Shown: one piece after another, positions 47,596 through 59,243 of the stretch
Numbering within the stretch: position 1 is the stretch's first letter
Layout of the letters: each line of letters opens with the position of its first letter
Assembly (NCBI GenBank): GCA_038503075.1
Contig: JBCAML010000021.1
Coordinates: 124,001-188,000, forward strand
Source of the DNA: Gyromitra esculenta
Taxonomy: Eukaryota; Ascomycota; Pezizomycetes; Pezizales; Discinaceae
Length of the DNA stretch: 64,000 bases
Reading direction: 5' to 3'
Program-made: the position numbers and the translations under genes
The notes under the pieces: model-generated
The model's input: the letters and a program-made list of their open reading frames with translations, nothing else
Told to the model about the DNA's origin: nothing
Database searches by the model: none

Positions 47596-50500
47596 ATGTC
47601 TCCTAGAATAAACACTACCAACTCACGCATAACTCTCTTCACAATTATACAACATAACTGCACATCGAGTTCAAAAATTTTTCATTCCCTTTTTTCTTCC
47701 TTTAAAATATCTCCCTCTATCGTCGCAATTCAAGACCCCTACCTCTGGAACAACAAACCACTCCAAGCGCCAGGATTTCACCTTTTATCACCCTCTACAC
47801 TCACCAACCAAAAAGTTCGAGTGTGCTTTTACATCTCCAAAGATTTTATCACTGCCTACAAAGTCGAATTTTTAATCCAAAATGCCGGCAGAGACGATCT
47901 TATTACCCTCTTTCTCAAATTTAAAAATCCAATTTTTAACTCCTCCTCTTATAATATGAATATTTCAAATATTTATAATCGTTCTCGCCCCGATACAAGC
48001 GGGCATTTTATTCAACCCTCTCAAATCTTTACCACCTCTAACATACCTACCATTATCTTAGGGGACTTCAACATTCATCACCCGTCCTCTGACCCACTCC
48101 GTTCTATTTCCTCACAAGAATTCAATGAAGGGGAAAAATACCACTCCTCTGCTAGAAACACCAATTTTACACTCCTCAATACCCCAGGAATTTTCACCAG
48201 ATTCCCTTATGACTCCCATTCCAGACCAAGTGTCATTGACTTGGCATTTGGTAATGATCTTATCACACCATTCATCAAAAAATGGGACCCATCGCTGCCC
48301 TCCACTGGCTCCGATCATATTCCCATAGCTATTCACCTCTCCAATCCTCAAAAATTCACATCAGCATCCTCCCCAGATTGGTCACGAACCAACTGGAAAA
48401 CCCTCATGCCCCTCATTAAAAATCTCAAAATCCCTGCTCCTTCCAACTCACCAAATCTAGATGAATGGTTCTCGCAATCACTCAACCTAATCACATCACC
48501 CCTTATTCACTCCACCCCGTTAAAAAGACCATCTCAATGGTCCAAAAAATGGTGGACCCCTCTCCTCTCAGAACTCCGGAAAATCTTTCACTCGGTTGAT
48601 AGATCGCATAAACGGAGCTTTAAAGGCTTGAAAGCCCCCCTCGCCTGAAGTACACTCGCTAAATACGCCTACTTCCATGAAATCGCAAGATGCAAAAAGA
48701 ACCATTGGAACTCTTTCCTCACATCCGCCTTTCCATCAAATATTTGGGCAGCCAAGAGAATGAAAACTCCATTCAATAACGACATCTTTCCCAATCTCCC
48801 CAATATTGAAACCCCATCCCAACTTGCATCTACCCTCATTAACCACTTTTTTCCTCCCCGAAATATTTCCCCCACACCAGCGTACTTCTCTCACTCCGAT
48901 TTTATCGAAATTGATTTCGACGAGATTTCCTCTGCACTCTGCTGCTCATTAAACTCATCAGCACCCGGACCCGATACCATTCCATATGGCATCTGGAAAA
49001 AGATAAACAATATCAATCCCCAAATCATACACAGTCTCTTAAACCCTCTTGCACGGTTTGGCTACCACCTACTACAACTTAAAAGGGCTTTCGGAATCGT
49101 ACTCCCCAAACCCAATAAAGAATCATATGACACCCCATCCTCTTTTAGAGTAATTGTGTTACTCAAAACCCTCTCTAAAATTCTAGAGCGAATTTTTGCC
49201 TCAAGACTCGCCTCCCTTTCACGTAGCAATGGCCTCATTCATCCTAATCAATGCGGCTCACTATCTCTAATCTCTACAGGAGATGCAGTATCCGCTGTAC
49301 TCCATGACATTCAACTCCTTCAAGCAGCCGATAAAAAGGTTTCCACACTCTTCCTTGATATTAAAGGTGGCTTCGACAACGTCAACCACGACATTTTGGA
49401 AAAAAGACTCCACGATCATGGAATTCCATCCTACATGACCTCTTGGATAATCTCTTTTCTCAAGAATCGGGAATGTGCCCTCCTCTTCAAAGGATCTCCA
49501 CGTACCTTTATCCCTGTCTCAGTTGGCGTCCCGCAAGGATCTCCCATATCTCCGCTCCTCTTTTGCATCTATGTTGCTCCCCTCCACCTGCAAAACGACC
49601 ACAAATTCACCTTCTCATACGTTGATGACTTCGCCATCACAGTATTTTCCAACTCAGCCAGGAAAAACGCGAAACTCCTCGAAAAGGCTGCAAATAATAT
49701 CAATATCATAGGCAACACCATTAAAGTTTCCTTTTCCATCCCCAAAACAGAACTTGTCCATTGGACTACCATCTACAATCGTCTCCCCCCATCACCAGGT
49801 GTCTCCATTAATTTTAATGGAACCACCTTTACTCCATAGCTTTGCATACGATGGCTAGGTTTCTGGCTATCCAACAATTTTAACACCAATACGCACTTCT
49901 TAAAGAGACTATCAGCAGTCCAGAAGGCTTTTGCTATCAAATCTCTTTCCTCATCTTTCTCGAAGCTCAAACGCTCGCAAACTAGCTATGGGACTTATTC
50001 GACCCATACTAACATATGGCATGAACGTCTTCACACCTTCCGCCTCCCTTTTAAAGAAAATCGACCCCTTCTGGAACAGTGTTCTCAGATGGATTACAAA
50101 TTGCTTTTCCTCTACCAACATAGGAGCTCTCACTCGAGAAGCCTCGCTTTCTCCTACCCTATCATACGCCCTCTATCTCCGCAGATGCCACGCCATCCGC
50201 ATAGCCACGCTGCCAGTTCTCTTCAATCCAGCCTCCGCTTGTTTACCTCCTAATTTTCAAGCTGATGGCAAACCACTTCCCCTACTAAGGATCCACCTTA
50301 AAGGCCTCGGCGCTAGAAGACCCCGACCATGGAATTCCAAAGCTAAAAGCCGGGTTCGACCTCTGATTATTGACGCTCTCGCAAACGAAGCATGGAACTT
50401 TCTTCCTGCCAACTACTACCCTGGGGCACTTGGTCCTATTTTAGATAAACCAAACCCCAACCGTGCAATGATATTAGAAAATAGCAACAATGCTATTCTA

Positions 50501-51004
50501 TCTCAACTGATTAAGGACTGGGATAATCTCCTTCCTTGACCCTCGTATTACAATTACCCTACTTCCACAACTCCACATCTTTTCATGAAATTTTCGAAAT
50601 TCATGGCAGGTCGCATTCATCAAATGAGAGCTCATAAAAGCTATCTCGCTGCTCACACCTCCTGGTCACACCCAGGTCCTACCACATGCCCGCTCTGTGG
50701 AGCGGACGTTCAAAATTTTTCGCACACCATTTTACACTGTTTTGCTCTATCATCCGAAAGAAATTTATTCATTCCCTTTTTAAATTCAATAGATGAAGAC
50801 TCCCCAGTGTGGAACAATATTTCCTCTTTGATTGCTCTTGCTGAATTTATTTCGAAGTCAAGAACAAACTTTCCTATTAAATCAAATATTGACTTAGCTA
50901 GTCTTTCATCTTCTGGTTCTTCTGATATTTTATCATCAATTTCTGTTCATTCTATATCTTCTCTTACATCTCTTCTAGACTTTTTTGAGTCAATGGAAAA
51001 CTAA
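47596..51004 (+). pseudogene. LINE ORF2: AP-endonuclease / reverse transcriptase, inactivated
   Basis: In order: an endonuclease/exonuclease/phosphatase domain (IVAIQDPYLW, the catalytic motif LGDFNIHH at about 48058-48081, SDHIPIAIHL), then the reverse transcriptase (FLDIKGGFDNVNHDIL, GVPQGSPISPLLF, active site FSYVDD near 49615-49632), then a C-terminal zinc knuckle (CPLCGADVQNFSHTILHC). The frame is broken by TGA at 48646-48648, TAG at 49837-49839, a frameshift between about 49930 and 49980, and TGA near 50537. The stops fit C-to-T changes (CGA to TGA, CAG to TAG). Catalytic motifs are otherwise intact, so decay is recent. Confidence 0.9.
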
Positions 51005-51214
51005 CCTTTTCACGCTGGATTATTTATTGCAGGCTTTTGTTGCCGTTAGGGAAACTCTGGATTGAAATTTTCAGTTATATTTACTTTGTTTATTTTATTT
51101 TTTTTGGAGGGTTGGAGATCGTGGGTTTTGTTCACGCTATAACTTCGGTTGCATGTGGCATTCTTGTACCAGATTCAAACAATGAAACAATGATTTAACA
51201 AAAAAAAAAAAAAC

Positions 51215-51229
51215 CCCGTTCGTCTATTC
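51215..51229 (+). repeat. Target-site duplication, right copy
   Basis: This is an exact copy of the 15-mer at 45930-45944. It follows the element's terminal A-run (51200-51213) and one C. Confidence 0.92.
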
Positions 51230-52463
51230 TGTTTCCTCTTCTCTACTTTACTGGACTATTAATATATCATATCTATTCATTATTTCAACAAACACAACCA
51301 CACTCCAAGCTCAAGTCCATAGCAGTCCCTACCAACTAACCCAAACTCCCATTGCCTCACCCCGCATCATCAGTGAAACCTACAGCGCTTGTCCACGGTT
51401 AGCATTCAGCGCATATCCAGCACTACATGTATACACATCGATGGGGTTTTTTTTCTCGCACGTAACTATATACGCGCCGGGTGTGAAACCGAACTCGAAA
51501 AAAAAAAACCAATGTTACACGGAGACTATCGGTGTCTTGTTGTGTTCGGGATTTCAGTTAAGGTTTTCGCTTAACTGCTTACCTTAGATTATGCGATGCG
51601 AGATCGCTGGTTGCGTGTCGGTATTGCGCTGCTGCCATTACCGATTTTATTTTTTTTAGATTATATATCGAAATGTAATATAGTATAGTGGGGGGGGAGG
51701 GTGTTTGTTTTGAGAATAGGCTAATGGGGGGTATATAGTACCAGAATACGCGAGATTATTAAAAGGAATTTCAACATCATCGCATTTCCCCCTTGAAGTG
51801 AGTGAGTTTTACTAAGCTGTAAGGGTTTGGGCCGTATATATTTCGTGCCAAAGTATGCACACTACCTAGTTAGTGGCTTTTCATCACAAGGTCTCTCGAG
51901 CAGGTGAGGCTGGCGCTCATAGGACGTGCATTGGTGGGCGTGGTTGGTACTGGGAGAATAGAAATTGCATATTCTAGTCCAGCGTATATGGACCAGATTC
52001 AGGGGAATAAGATGTGGTGGCTGGCTATGTGTATCTTCTCATACGTGTATCCTCAAATCGGTGGTTACTGACCTTTTTTTTTTTTTGTTAGGTGATGGAT
52101 ATATTGATCGGTTTGTAACTTAAGAGCTGCACAATGGATACAGTACCACAAAAGGGTTATGCAACTGGTACAGCATGCGCATATGTGCGGGATTCTAAAA
52201 TTAAAAATTAAAGAAAATGCTGAAGTGGTACGGGGTTGCTGATGTAGATGTGGTAGGTCTCCGGAATCAAGCTAGCACTTCCTAGTAGTACATGTAGATT
52301 CACCACATCCTCCCATACTATACATTTAGTGGTGCATGTAGCGGCACGACGTCCTTACTAGTGTCGAGCATGAGCGAGTCCCCTAGTACTGCCTCCACTA
52401 GTACCTCTTCTATTAGACTCAAGGAATGATCAGGTATATGTGCAAGCTTTGGGGGGGGGTTTG

Positions 52464-52547
52464 GTTAAATCGTGATCATAGTTTCATTGTTTAAATGGGT
52501 GTAGGAATACCGTATGTAGCAGAACTTATGGCGTGAACAAAACCCAT
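52464..52547 (-). mobile_element. Diverged 3'-end fragment of the same LINE family, opposite strand
   Basis: These 84 bp match the reverse complement of the LINE 3' tail (51112-51196). Shared words include GTTTCATTGTTT and GCGTGAACAAAACCCA, with scattered substitutions and small indels between. It is therefore a short, older, 5'-truncated relative on the minus strand. There is no clear T-run on its left side, so the A-tail has decayed. Confidence 0.75.
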
Positions 52548-52743
52548 ACATGTAAACTTTGGTGTATACATGTATATACAGCAAAACATAGCTGGAGTTC
52601 AGTATAGCTGGGAGAAAGCTTGAGGAGAAATTCGAATTCGTAAGTAGCTTCTGCCTAGAATGTATGCATCTTAGCTTTATTGTGTTTTCGTTTTGTTGAT
52701 AATAACTTGGGGTACAGTACCAAGAAATGGAGTGGATCTACTA

Positions 52744-52844
52744 CCGTATTTTTAGAAAGTGCTGGAATAATTCTGGAGCGCTGCTGCATTTTCTGAAAAA
52801 TCCCGTAGCGCTCCAGAATCAATCCAGCATTTTTTAGAATACCG
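52744..52844. mobile_element. MITE-like palindrome, 101 bp, TA flanks
   Basis: The two halves (CCGTATTTTTAGAAAGTGCTGG inward on the left, its diverged complement on the right) pair almost throughout, meeting at TTCTGGAGCGCT / AGCGCTCCAGAA. TA occurs at 52742-52743 and 52845-52846. It would form a near-complete hairpin. Confidence 0.75.
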
Positions 52845-53234
52845 TAAAAATGCTGTACCAATCACATACCCCTTTTTGGCACTGTATTTTCCACGCCCAC
52901 CATCGGACCAGTATGGCATAATAAGGGTATCAATACATGTACGTATTCAATTTGTGGAGGACGGAGACGGCGCTAAGAGGTTGGTTGAAACACAAAGTGG
53001 CAAAACAACTAACTTGTAGCTTCTACTCTATGCCGAACTAATCGCCGGCCCGTCCCGCCAGACGTGTACTGCAACCAAGCAATCCCGATAAAGATCTTCA
53101 AGTCACACTCTGTCCACCCGTCTCGACGCCGCTCCCGTTCTCCACAGCGGGTAGTGTGAGCTAGTTAGATGGCACTATGCGGCTTGCACCAAGAAGCTGT
53201 TCGGGCTAGCTACATATGGCAGAGCGCTACCGTA

Positions 53235-53450
53235 GGGACTGGGCAAATACAGACTGTTGCCAAGAGGGTATGTCTTGTTACTATCACAATAACAAAGTAG
53301 ATTAAACCAATTGGGGGGACTTCACTACGAGTGGACACCAACAACCCAAGCTGAGCCATCTTTCCCTCAGTTTTGATGTAAATTGGTCCCTCAAAAGGTA
53401 TAGTACCCTAGACGCCCCCTCTTGGCAACGGTCTGTATTTGCCCAGTCCC
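53235..53450. mobile_element. MITE, 216 bp, ~43-bp TIR, TA flanks
   Basis: Both ends begin GGGACTGGGCAAATACAGAC when read inwards and continue (C/T)GTTGCCAAGAGGG. TA flanks are at 53233-53234 and 53451-53452. There is no internal coding frame. Terminal repeat and TA preference fit a Tc1/mariner-type non-autonomous element. Confidence 0.88.
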
Positions 53451-54439
53451 TACAGTCCCTTCGCCACTATATTAGGTTTAGGTTTGGGATATCGTCTAGT
53501 CGTGTTTAACCATTTTACACCACCTATATCAGCCCTTCCTTTACCAGGAGAAGTCTCAATCGCGAGCCTATTACTAGTTATAGCAGCTGTACTTCAAGCC
53601 AAGAGACTAGTCAATCGGACCGCTCTATCTCCAGATAACATAATGGTGACGTAGTTTTCAGGTTAGGCAAATTTAGTCATGAATTATCACTCGAGATCCT
53701 TGGATCGGAGCACTGCGGGTGCACTAGAGTGAACCTAAGGACATAGCAACAAGCTGAAACCCCTAAAGCTAAAACTGACAATAAAAAGTAAGAAATGAAA
53801 TGAGCGAAAAAGATGAGAAGCTTCCTTATTTTTCAGCTTGTAGGCGGTAAATAACGAGAACTGTGGCACAAAAGTTGCTTTCGATAACACGGAACACAAA
53901 CCGCATTCCTAGCCCGATCATGAAAATAGTAGTAAATGTGCAAATTAAGGTTTGTTCTAAATACTATGTCAAATAGAAACTGATAGCTGCATTGATGTTG
54001 AGGAGATATAATTGTTGAAAGGTCGGAGAAGATACGCCACGTGCATTTGTTTGGTACGGGAATAAATTTCCGCAGATGCATAGATATGATGCTGCAATAT
54101 TGTGGCTGGAATTCAGTGGAAACTTACCGCCACCGCAAGCAGTCTTTTGTGGATTTGATATTTAGTTTACGAACTGATATTTGATTTCCCCACGCTTGTT
54201 CGTATCGTCTGGTTGTGCTCGAGGCCATGCAGCCTCGAGAAGCGTGTCTGTTACAAAAAGCCATAACTAAGATATCCGAAGCGTTGGAGGTATCGAGGAC
54301 TAAAATCAGTGTACGAATTTTATTCAGTAAATACCCAAACTAGAAAAGTATACAATAAACAGTCCAGAGCTACGGATCTACAAATGCCTTAATCGAAACG
54401 AGACCAATTTCCCCCCATTGCCCTAACCAAGCTCTCACA

Positions 54440-55495
54440 CTACCATCTCGCCATGCTCTCCCAACCAAATTTTCTGGCCAGGTCATCCGCGGTTTTGCCA
54501 TTATTGTCTTTGATATCTAACTTGGATCCCCTTTTAACCAGTTTCCTTGCACTGTGCTCAAGCTTGTTTGCCACGGCGATATGTAATGCTGTCGATCCAT
54601 TGGCATCCTGAATGTTGACATCAGGTTTGCTACGCAGTAGAAGCTCGAAAATCCTGCCAGAACCCAATACCGCAAGATGGAGTGCAGTTCGCCCCAGATT
54701 ATCGACATCATTGATAGCACCAACCCCATTCTTCAGTAGCAGGGCCATCGATTGCGCTTGCGAGACCTTGGCTGCCTCGTGAATCGCAGTTTCTCCATTC
54801 ACGTCCTTGAGAGAAACACTGGCGCCGAAATCCAGCAATAGCTGCAACAGCGTGGGCGTTTTGGAGTCTTTCTGGACTGCCTGGTGGAGCGCCGTGCGCC
54901 CCATAAAGTCCTGTGCATCAACGTCGGCGCCTGATTCCAGCAGCAACCGCACACTGGCCTCGTTATTTATCCCCTCGACGGCTCTGTGCAGCGCCGTCTC
55001 GTCAAATCTGTCTTTGACTGAAACATCGGCTTTCATCTCCAATAACAATCGCACGACGGGCTCGTGATCACGAGCCGCCAAGTGGAGCGCTGTCCAACAG
55101 CGATACATTGGGTCTCTCAAATTGACGTCAACACCCTTCTGCAAGAGCAATCGGACCAACCCTTCGTGGCCTCGCTCTGCAGCCCAGTGAAGCGCTGGAA
55201 TGCCTTGCCTATCTTGGACCGCAGACCTGTGAAGATGCGGGGTTAAAAGGCAGGCGAGGCGGTGATTGGTTTGGATAAGCCGATAAATATGTGTAGGCCG
55301 TTCGAGGATTTCCGCAATCATCAACAAGATCTCATTCGGTAGACTGAGAAGCGATATGGTGTGAGTATCTTTGGGTTGCTGCTGGGGTTCGACTGCGGTG
55401 AGGCATGGGGAGCTCAGGCCCAAAGCTGATTTCGGAGCCATTGGCTTGCGTAGTACCGCGAATAGACGAAATTTCCAACAACGTTCTCTGGGCAT
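54440..55495 (-). CDS. F-box and ankyrin-repeat protein, 351 aa, single exon
   Basis: An intact frame from ATG 55495 to its stop at 54440. Residues ~48-89 form an F-box-like motif (SLLSLPNEILLMIAEILE followed by HRLACLLTPHLH). Seven ankyrin repeats and a partial eighth follow from about residue 98 to the end, with the typical TALHLAA and LLLxxGADV signatures. F-box proteins bind Skp1 in SCF ubiquitin ligases, and ankyrin repeats bind the substrate, so the likely role is selecting a protein for ubiquitination; the substrate is unknown. The second Met (residue 19, MAPKSALG) is an alternative start. No signal peptide or membrane helix. F-box/ankyrin proteins form large, fast-evolving families in filamentous ascomycetes. 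Confidence 0.88.
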   Translation of the reverse strand: MPRERCWKFRLFAVLRKPMAPKSALGLSSPCLTAVEPQQQPKDTHTISLLSLPNEILLMIAEILERPTHIYRLIQTNHRLACLLTPHLHRSAVQDRQGIPALHWAAERGHEGLVRLLLQKGVDVNLRDPMYRCWTALHLAARDHEPVVRLLLEMKADVSVKDRFDETALHRAVEGINNEASVRLLLESGADVDAQDFMGRTALHQAVQKDSKTPTLLQLLLDFGASVSLKDVNGETAIHEAAKVSQAQSMALLLKNGVGAINDVDNLGRTALHLAVLGSGRIFELLLRSKPDVNIQDANGSTALHIAVANKLEHSARKLVKRGSKLDIKDNNGKTADDLARKFGWESMARW

Positions 55496-57778
55496 GATTT
55501 GAAAAAATGTGATGCTGGGGGGTTGGGTGGGGGTTCAGCTCAAAGCATTTAATTTTTTTCTTTCTTTCGAAGAAGTTGAGGATGATACCACGAACACCTT
55601 TATTTTCCCACAAAGTCACGGTATGTGGAGCCAAGGTTATAGGCAGGGTAACACCTTGGCACTTAACCTCGTTTCATATAGCCCTATCCGGACAATAATT
55701 ACCGTAAGGATCAATACTTGTACCCTAACCTATCGATGATTGACCTTTAGCATGATTGCGGTGAGAGAGAGCAGGTATATATTTACCCCGGTCACCGGAC
55801 TCCAGAGCACCGAGATGGAGCTTCACAGCTATCCGTAGAATTCCAAATATCTACGGCCTCGGGAACCTCAACCGCGGAAAAACCTGGACTATTTGTTCCC
55901 GGGCCAATCCTGAGGGTGGGTTGCTGGGTTCAAGGATACGACGAAGTTGGAAGGTCTGTTTTACACCTGAAGTATATATTATTTTAATTCCCTCCAGCAA
56001 CAAGCCTGTATCCACACCAGAGCTTAAGTACTGGGACTGGACAGGGATGTATATGTTGATGGATGTTTGTTCGTTGTCCTAATGCTATACCCTTGGCGAG
56101 AGTATATTGTGCAGCAAAGTTATTGTATTTGGTGCATTCCCCTGCTGGTCCTAGATTCTACTGTGGAAGAAAAAACATGGATCTCGAAAAGCCAAGCCCT
56201 CATCTAGTATATAACACTTCCATACAACAAAAAAATAAAGCCTTTCATCCCCAAGCTAAAAGAGTAACTGAACCATCATCACATTGGTCAGTGATGAGGT
56301 AGGGGTAACCTTTAAACAACGTGTTACAGATCCCAAGAACATTATCATCTCCGCGCAGTTGCAAGAACCCGACTAACGGACCTATTGAACTTACCTGATC
56401 ATGACCTGAGTACCTGATCATGACATGAGTGCCTCATCGTATTACGTGAAATCCTCAGGAATGGTTAAACTTTCATTTACCCACCCCAAGAACAACCTTA
56501 ATCTGCGCATTCGTATACGGTTAGAAGTGAGAGCCTGTCCTTAGACCGTGCGAATAATACGGAATGGCCTGATTTTGCGCGATTTACCTAACCCGAGAGG
56601 GAAAAAAAAAACTTTTTCAACAAAAAAAAAACCATTCGCATCCAAGCCCTACAAGCAGCTGCTCTATGCTTCCCGAATAGGAATCAATATTGCAAAGGAT
56701 ACAACTAACCTCATTTGACACGAATGTTAATCCCATCTCGACGAGGGTAAAAGACCGCTTGTCCCGGATTTACAGCTTAAGGAGGTGTTTTCATCCCGAG
56801 TGCTTAAGCTTGGTGACTTTGAATATATACTAGATGAAAAAACACATTTTCCCTCTGTCTTAGACGTTGAAGCCAGGTACCCGAATCTGACGATGAGTTT
56901 TTTCTTCTTCTCCCCCCTTCCAAGCCCGTGTCTTAGCCAGCTTCATAAACAACACTGGGCAGTGCCCCATACCCGGTTTCAACATTGGTTCGCTAGCCAA
57001 TGCATAGCAGTCAAAGGGTGTACAGAATTCATCACGGTACCCTCCCCTCCAGCCGCGTAAGACAAGTGATTTTTTTCCCGCCGTGCCGCATTTCGGCTTC
57101 GTGCCGAAACAGCTACAGATCTGATGACATCTATCACCAAGTCTGTAGTAATATCTTCCTCCACCGTAGAAACGTAGAGTATTGACAGATTATATGCATG
57201 TCTTACCTAACTAGCGCCGGAACGAATTTCACCAAATACTACGGTAGGTACTGCGTTCAACTCTCTCTCTAACCTAGCTTTACGTCTGGAGCCAGGAAAA
57301 TCCTAGCAATTCTTCGGGTGTGTAACTGTTTTAACACGCTGTTCAGCTGCAGTAGCTATAGGTAGTGAACTTCTACAAGTCCTCGCGCGGTCTACGCACA
57401 TACCCTCCCCTCGCCTCCCCCCCAAACCGGTAGTTGCCTACTCTTTTAGAAAAGTTACCGCTGACTACTACTTAACTACTAAAACACGTTTAACCAAAAA
57501 ACAAAAAACAAAAAAAAGGGCTCTAACTACCTAGATAGCGTCCCCAGCCAAGAGAAACAAAGAAAGAGAGAGAGAGAGAGGAGGAGAGAGAGAAAGGAAG
57601 GAAAAAAACAGCTCATAGACAACCCACCCGGATAGAGTACTGCTTTGGATTCCCCAACCCTTTTTTTTTTTTTTCGCGTGTATCCACGGAAAAAAAACCC
57701 CCCGGGAAGACGGCACATAAAGCGGCCCGTGAATTTTATTTTTTTCTACCAGGCGGAAAAAAAAGGGCTTACACCGTA

Positions 57779-57812
57779 CTGTGCTGTGCTGTGCTGTGCT
57801 GTGCTGTGCTGT
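57779..57812 (+). repeat. (CTGTG)n microsatellite
   Basis: About six to seven perfect copies of the pentamer CTGTG/TGTGC. Non-coding on both strands as far as can be seen. Confidence 0.9.
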
Positions 57813-58944
57813 TGAATAAAGATCTAGGCCGGAATGGATGGTGGATAGAGATATCGATCTAGGCCGGCCCCACGGGATCGCGCGAAGGAAATGTCTACCA
57901 AAGTTGGAAAGCTGAGATCTGGCGGTGGGTTAAGAGCGGGGGAGGAATGATAGAAGGAGGAGAAGGAGGAGGAGAGGGAGGAGGAGGAGGGAGGGGTTCA
58001 TAAAATAGGTTAGTTGTTTGGGATGCCTGTTCGGAGTGAATATTCCTAGCATGAACCCACTAGATCTACATATCGTGGGTACCCCTACCCTGCCCGCTTG
58101 TTTTATTTCATTGGCTCCGGACCTATCTCCTCTCAAGACGGAGGGAACATGCATATGTACGAATTAAAACCCACGATAGTTCCGTTCGTTCGCTCGTAAA
58201 CCCTACACGTAACCGTGTACGTGTCCCGGTTAGGAATGTTATGCTAGAAACCGCTGTAAACGGATACGATCCGGATTGCATATAAGGGATCCTGCTTGCT
58301 TGGTCGCTTGTTCGCTTGCTTGCTAGTAGAATCGGTCCCTTTTTTTCCTCCCTTTTTTAGAAAAAAAGGAATCCCCACGGTTCGCTAATATTTCCAAAAA
58401 CAGAAAGAAAGAAAAAACAGATTGTAAAAAAAACAATTTCAGGGCGCTCCACAATACTTTAAAAAAAAAAAAAGTTTTACCGAGTCCAATTTACACGTTT
58501 TGTACCCGCCCCACCCCCCCTCCCCCCAACTTCCCTTCGTTTGTGGTTTGTGGCTGTTGTTGCACCAATGTGTAACTTCATGACACCTCACTCGAATTTA
58601 GTAGCTCTCGAGCTCGGATCCTCTGCAATTCCCAACTCTCACCCACAAACGTGTACAGATAGATTGCAAATCGGCGAACAACACGGTCCACATATTTAAA
58701 TTTCGTACTCCCCTCCCCCGTTCCCCCTAAACGAGAACTCCGGGGGGATTCATGCAGAGCAGGAAAGTATTATCGTGATCATCATCGGTGAGACTTAACG
58801 GCAGGAAGGAAGGAAAGAAGTATTTATATATATATATACACATATCGCCTGCAGGCTCCAGGGTCACACATGGCCACCACACGTTGCTAGAAAGCCACAC
58901 GTCCATCTGATACATACATACATACATACATGCGGGCATATAGA

Positions 58945-58990
58945 GGGAAGGGGGAAGGGGGAAGGGGGAAGGGGGAAGGTGAAGGGGGAG
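58945..58990 (+). repeat. (GGGGGAA)n minisatellite
   Basis: About six copies of the heptamer GGGGGAA with small variations at the right end. Strong G-skew on the plus strand; G-runs spaced this way could form a G-quadruplex. Confidence 0.85.
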
Positions 58991-59199
58991 TGCCGTTTGT
59001 GCCGCTGTGCAGGTATAACCGCACCGCTCTCTCGAATTTGCCGATGACGCGAATCGTGAACTGTTCGTATTGCGGGCTTCATTCCCAGCCCTCGCACGCT
59101 GTACAATAATAACACTAGCCCGGGAAGGAGGGAGGGTAAGAAACAATCGCAGTCTCGGAGTCCGGGGAACCAAGCCTCCATCGAGGCCAAGACTCGCAA

Positions 59200-59243
59200 G
59201 CTAGCTAGCTAGCTAGCAGTAGCAGGTAGGTAGGTAGGTAGGT
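59200..59243 (+). repeat. (GCTA)n and (GGTA)n tetranucleotide runs
   Basis: Four to five GCTA units are followed, after a few bases, by five GGTA units. Simple repeats with no coding context. Confidence 0.9.

Larger units (their letters stand above)
45945..51214 (+). mobile_element. Non-LTR retrotransposon (LINE, Tad/I-like), 5'-truncated and decayed
   Basis: The element has a gag-like ORF1, an ORF2 with endonuclease, reverse transcriptase and a C-terminal zinc knuckle, a ~200-bp 3' tail and a terminal A-run, all inside a 15-bp target duplication. The 5' end starts within ORF1 coding sequence, so the copy was truncated on insertion. Both frames are broken. A perfect target duplication indicates fairly recent insertion, while several stops show that it is no longer autonomous. 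An additional 398-bp element is inserted in ORF1 at 46237-46634. Confidence 0.93.
45533..51339 (+). pseudogene. Possible small membrane-protein frame split by the LINE insertion
   Basis: The frame begins at ATG 45533, with a TATA-like TGTATAAAG about 45 bp upstream. It runs to the target duplication at 45930-45944. If the LINE and one copy of the duplication are removed, the frame continues from 51230 to a TAA at 51337-51339, giving 173 codons. The N-terminal part is basic and Ser/Pro-rich. One hydrophobic segment (DIWYISIGFLVFHLV) precedes the insertion, and a second (FPLLYFTGLLIYHIY) appears only after the junction. Continuity across the junction is suggestive but could be chance for so short a frame. 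No family recognised. Confidence 0.3.
51230..54439. other. Intergenic region with LINE fragment and two MITE-like elements
   Basis: No gene was recognised. The region contains a LINE tail at 52464-52547, inverted repeats at 52744-52844 and 53235-53450, and an open frame of about 200 bp just right of the last one (to 53654). That frame has a hydrophobic C-terminal half and may be a remnant exon; I could not place it in a family. Confidence 0.5.

Noticed and set aside
58727..59199. Minus-strand frames of 111-148 codons
   Set aside because: Driven by GGGGGAA and CATA simple repeats; no conserved motif.
57779..59243. Regular short repeats considered as a CRISPR-like array
   Set aside because: The units are 4-7 bp pure tandem repeats without spacers, in a eukaryotic genome.
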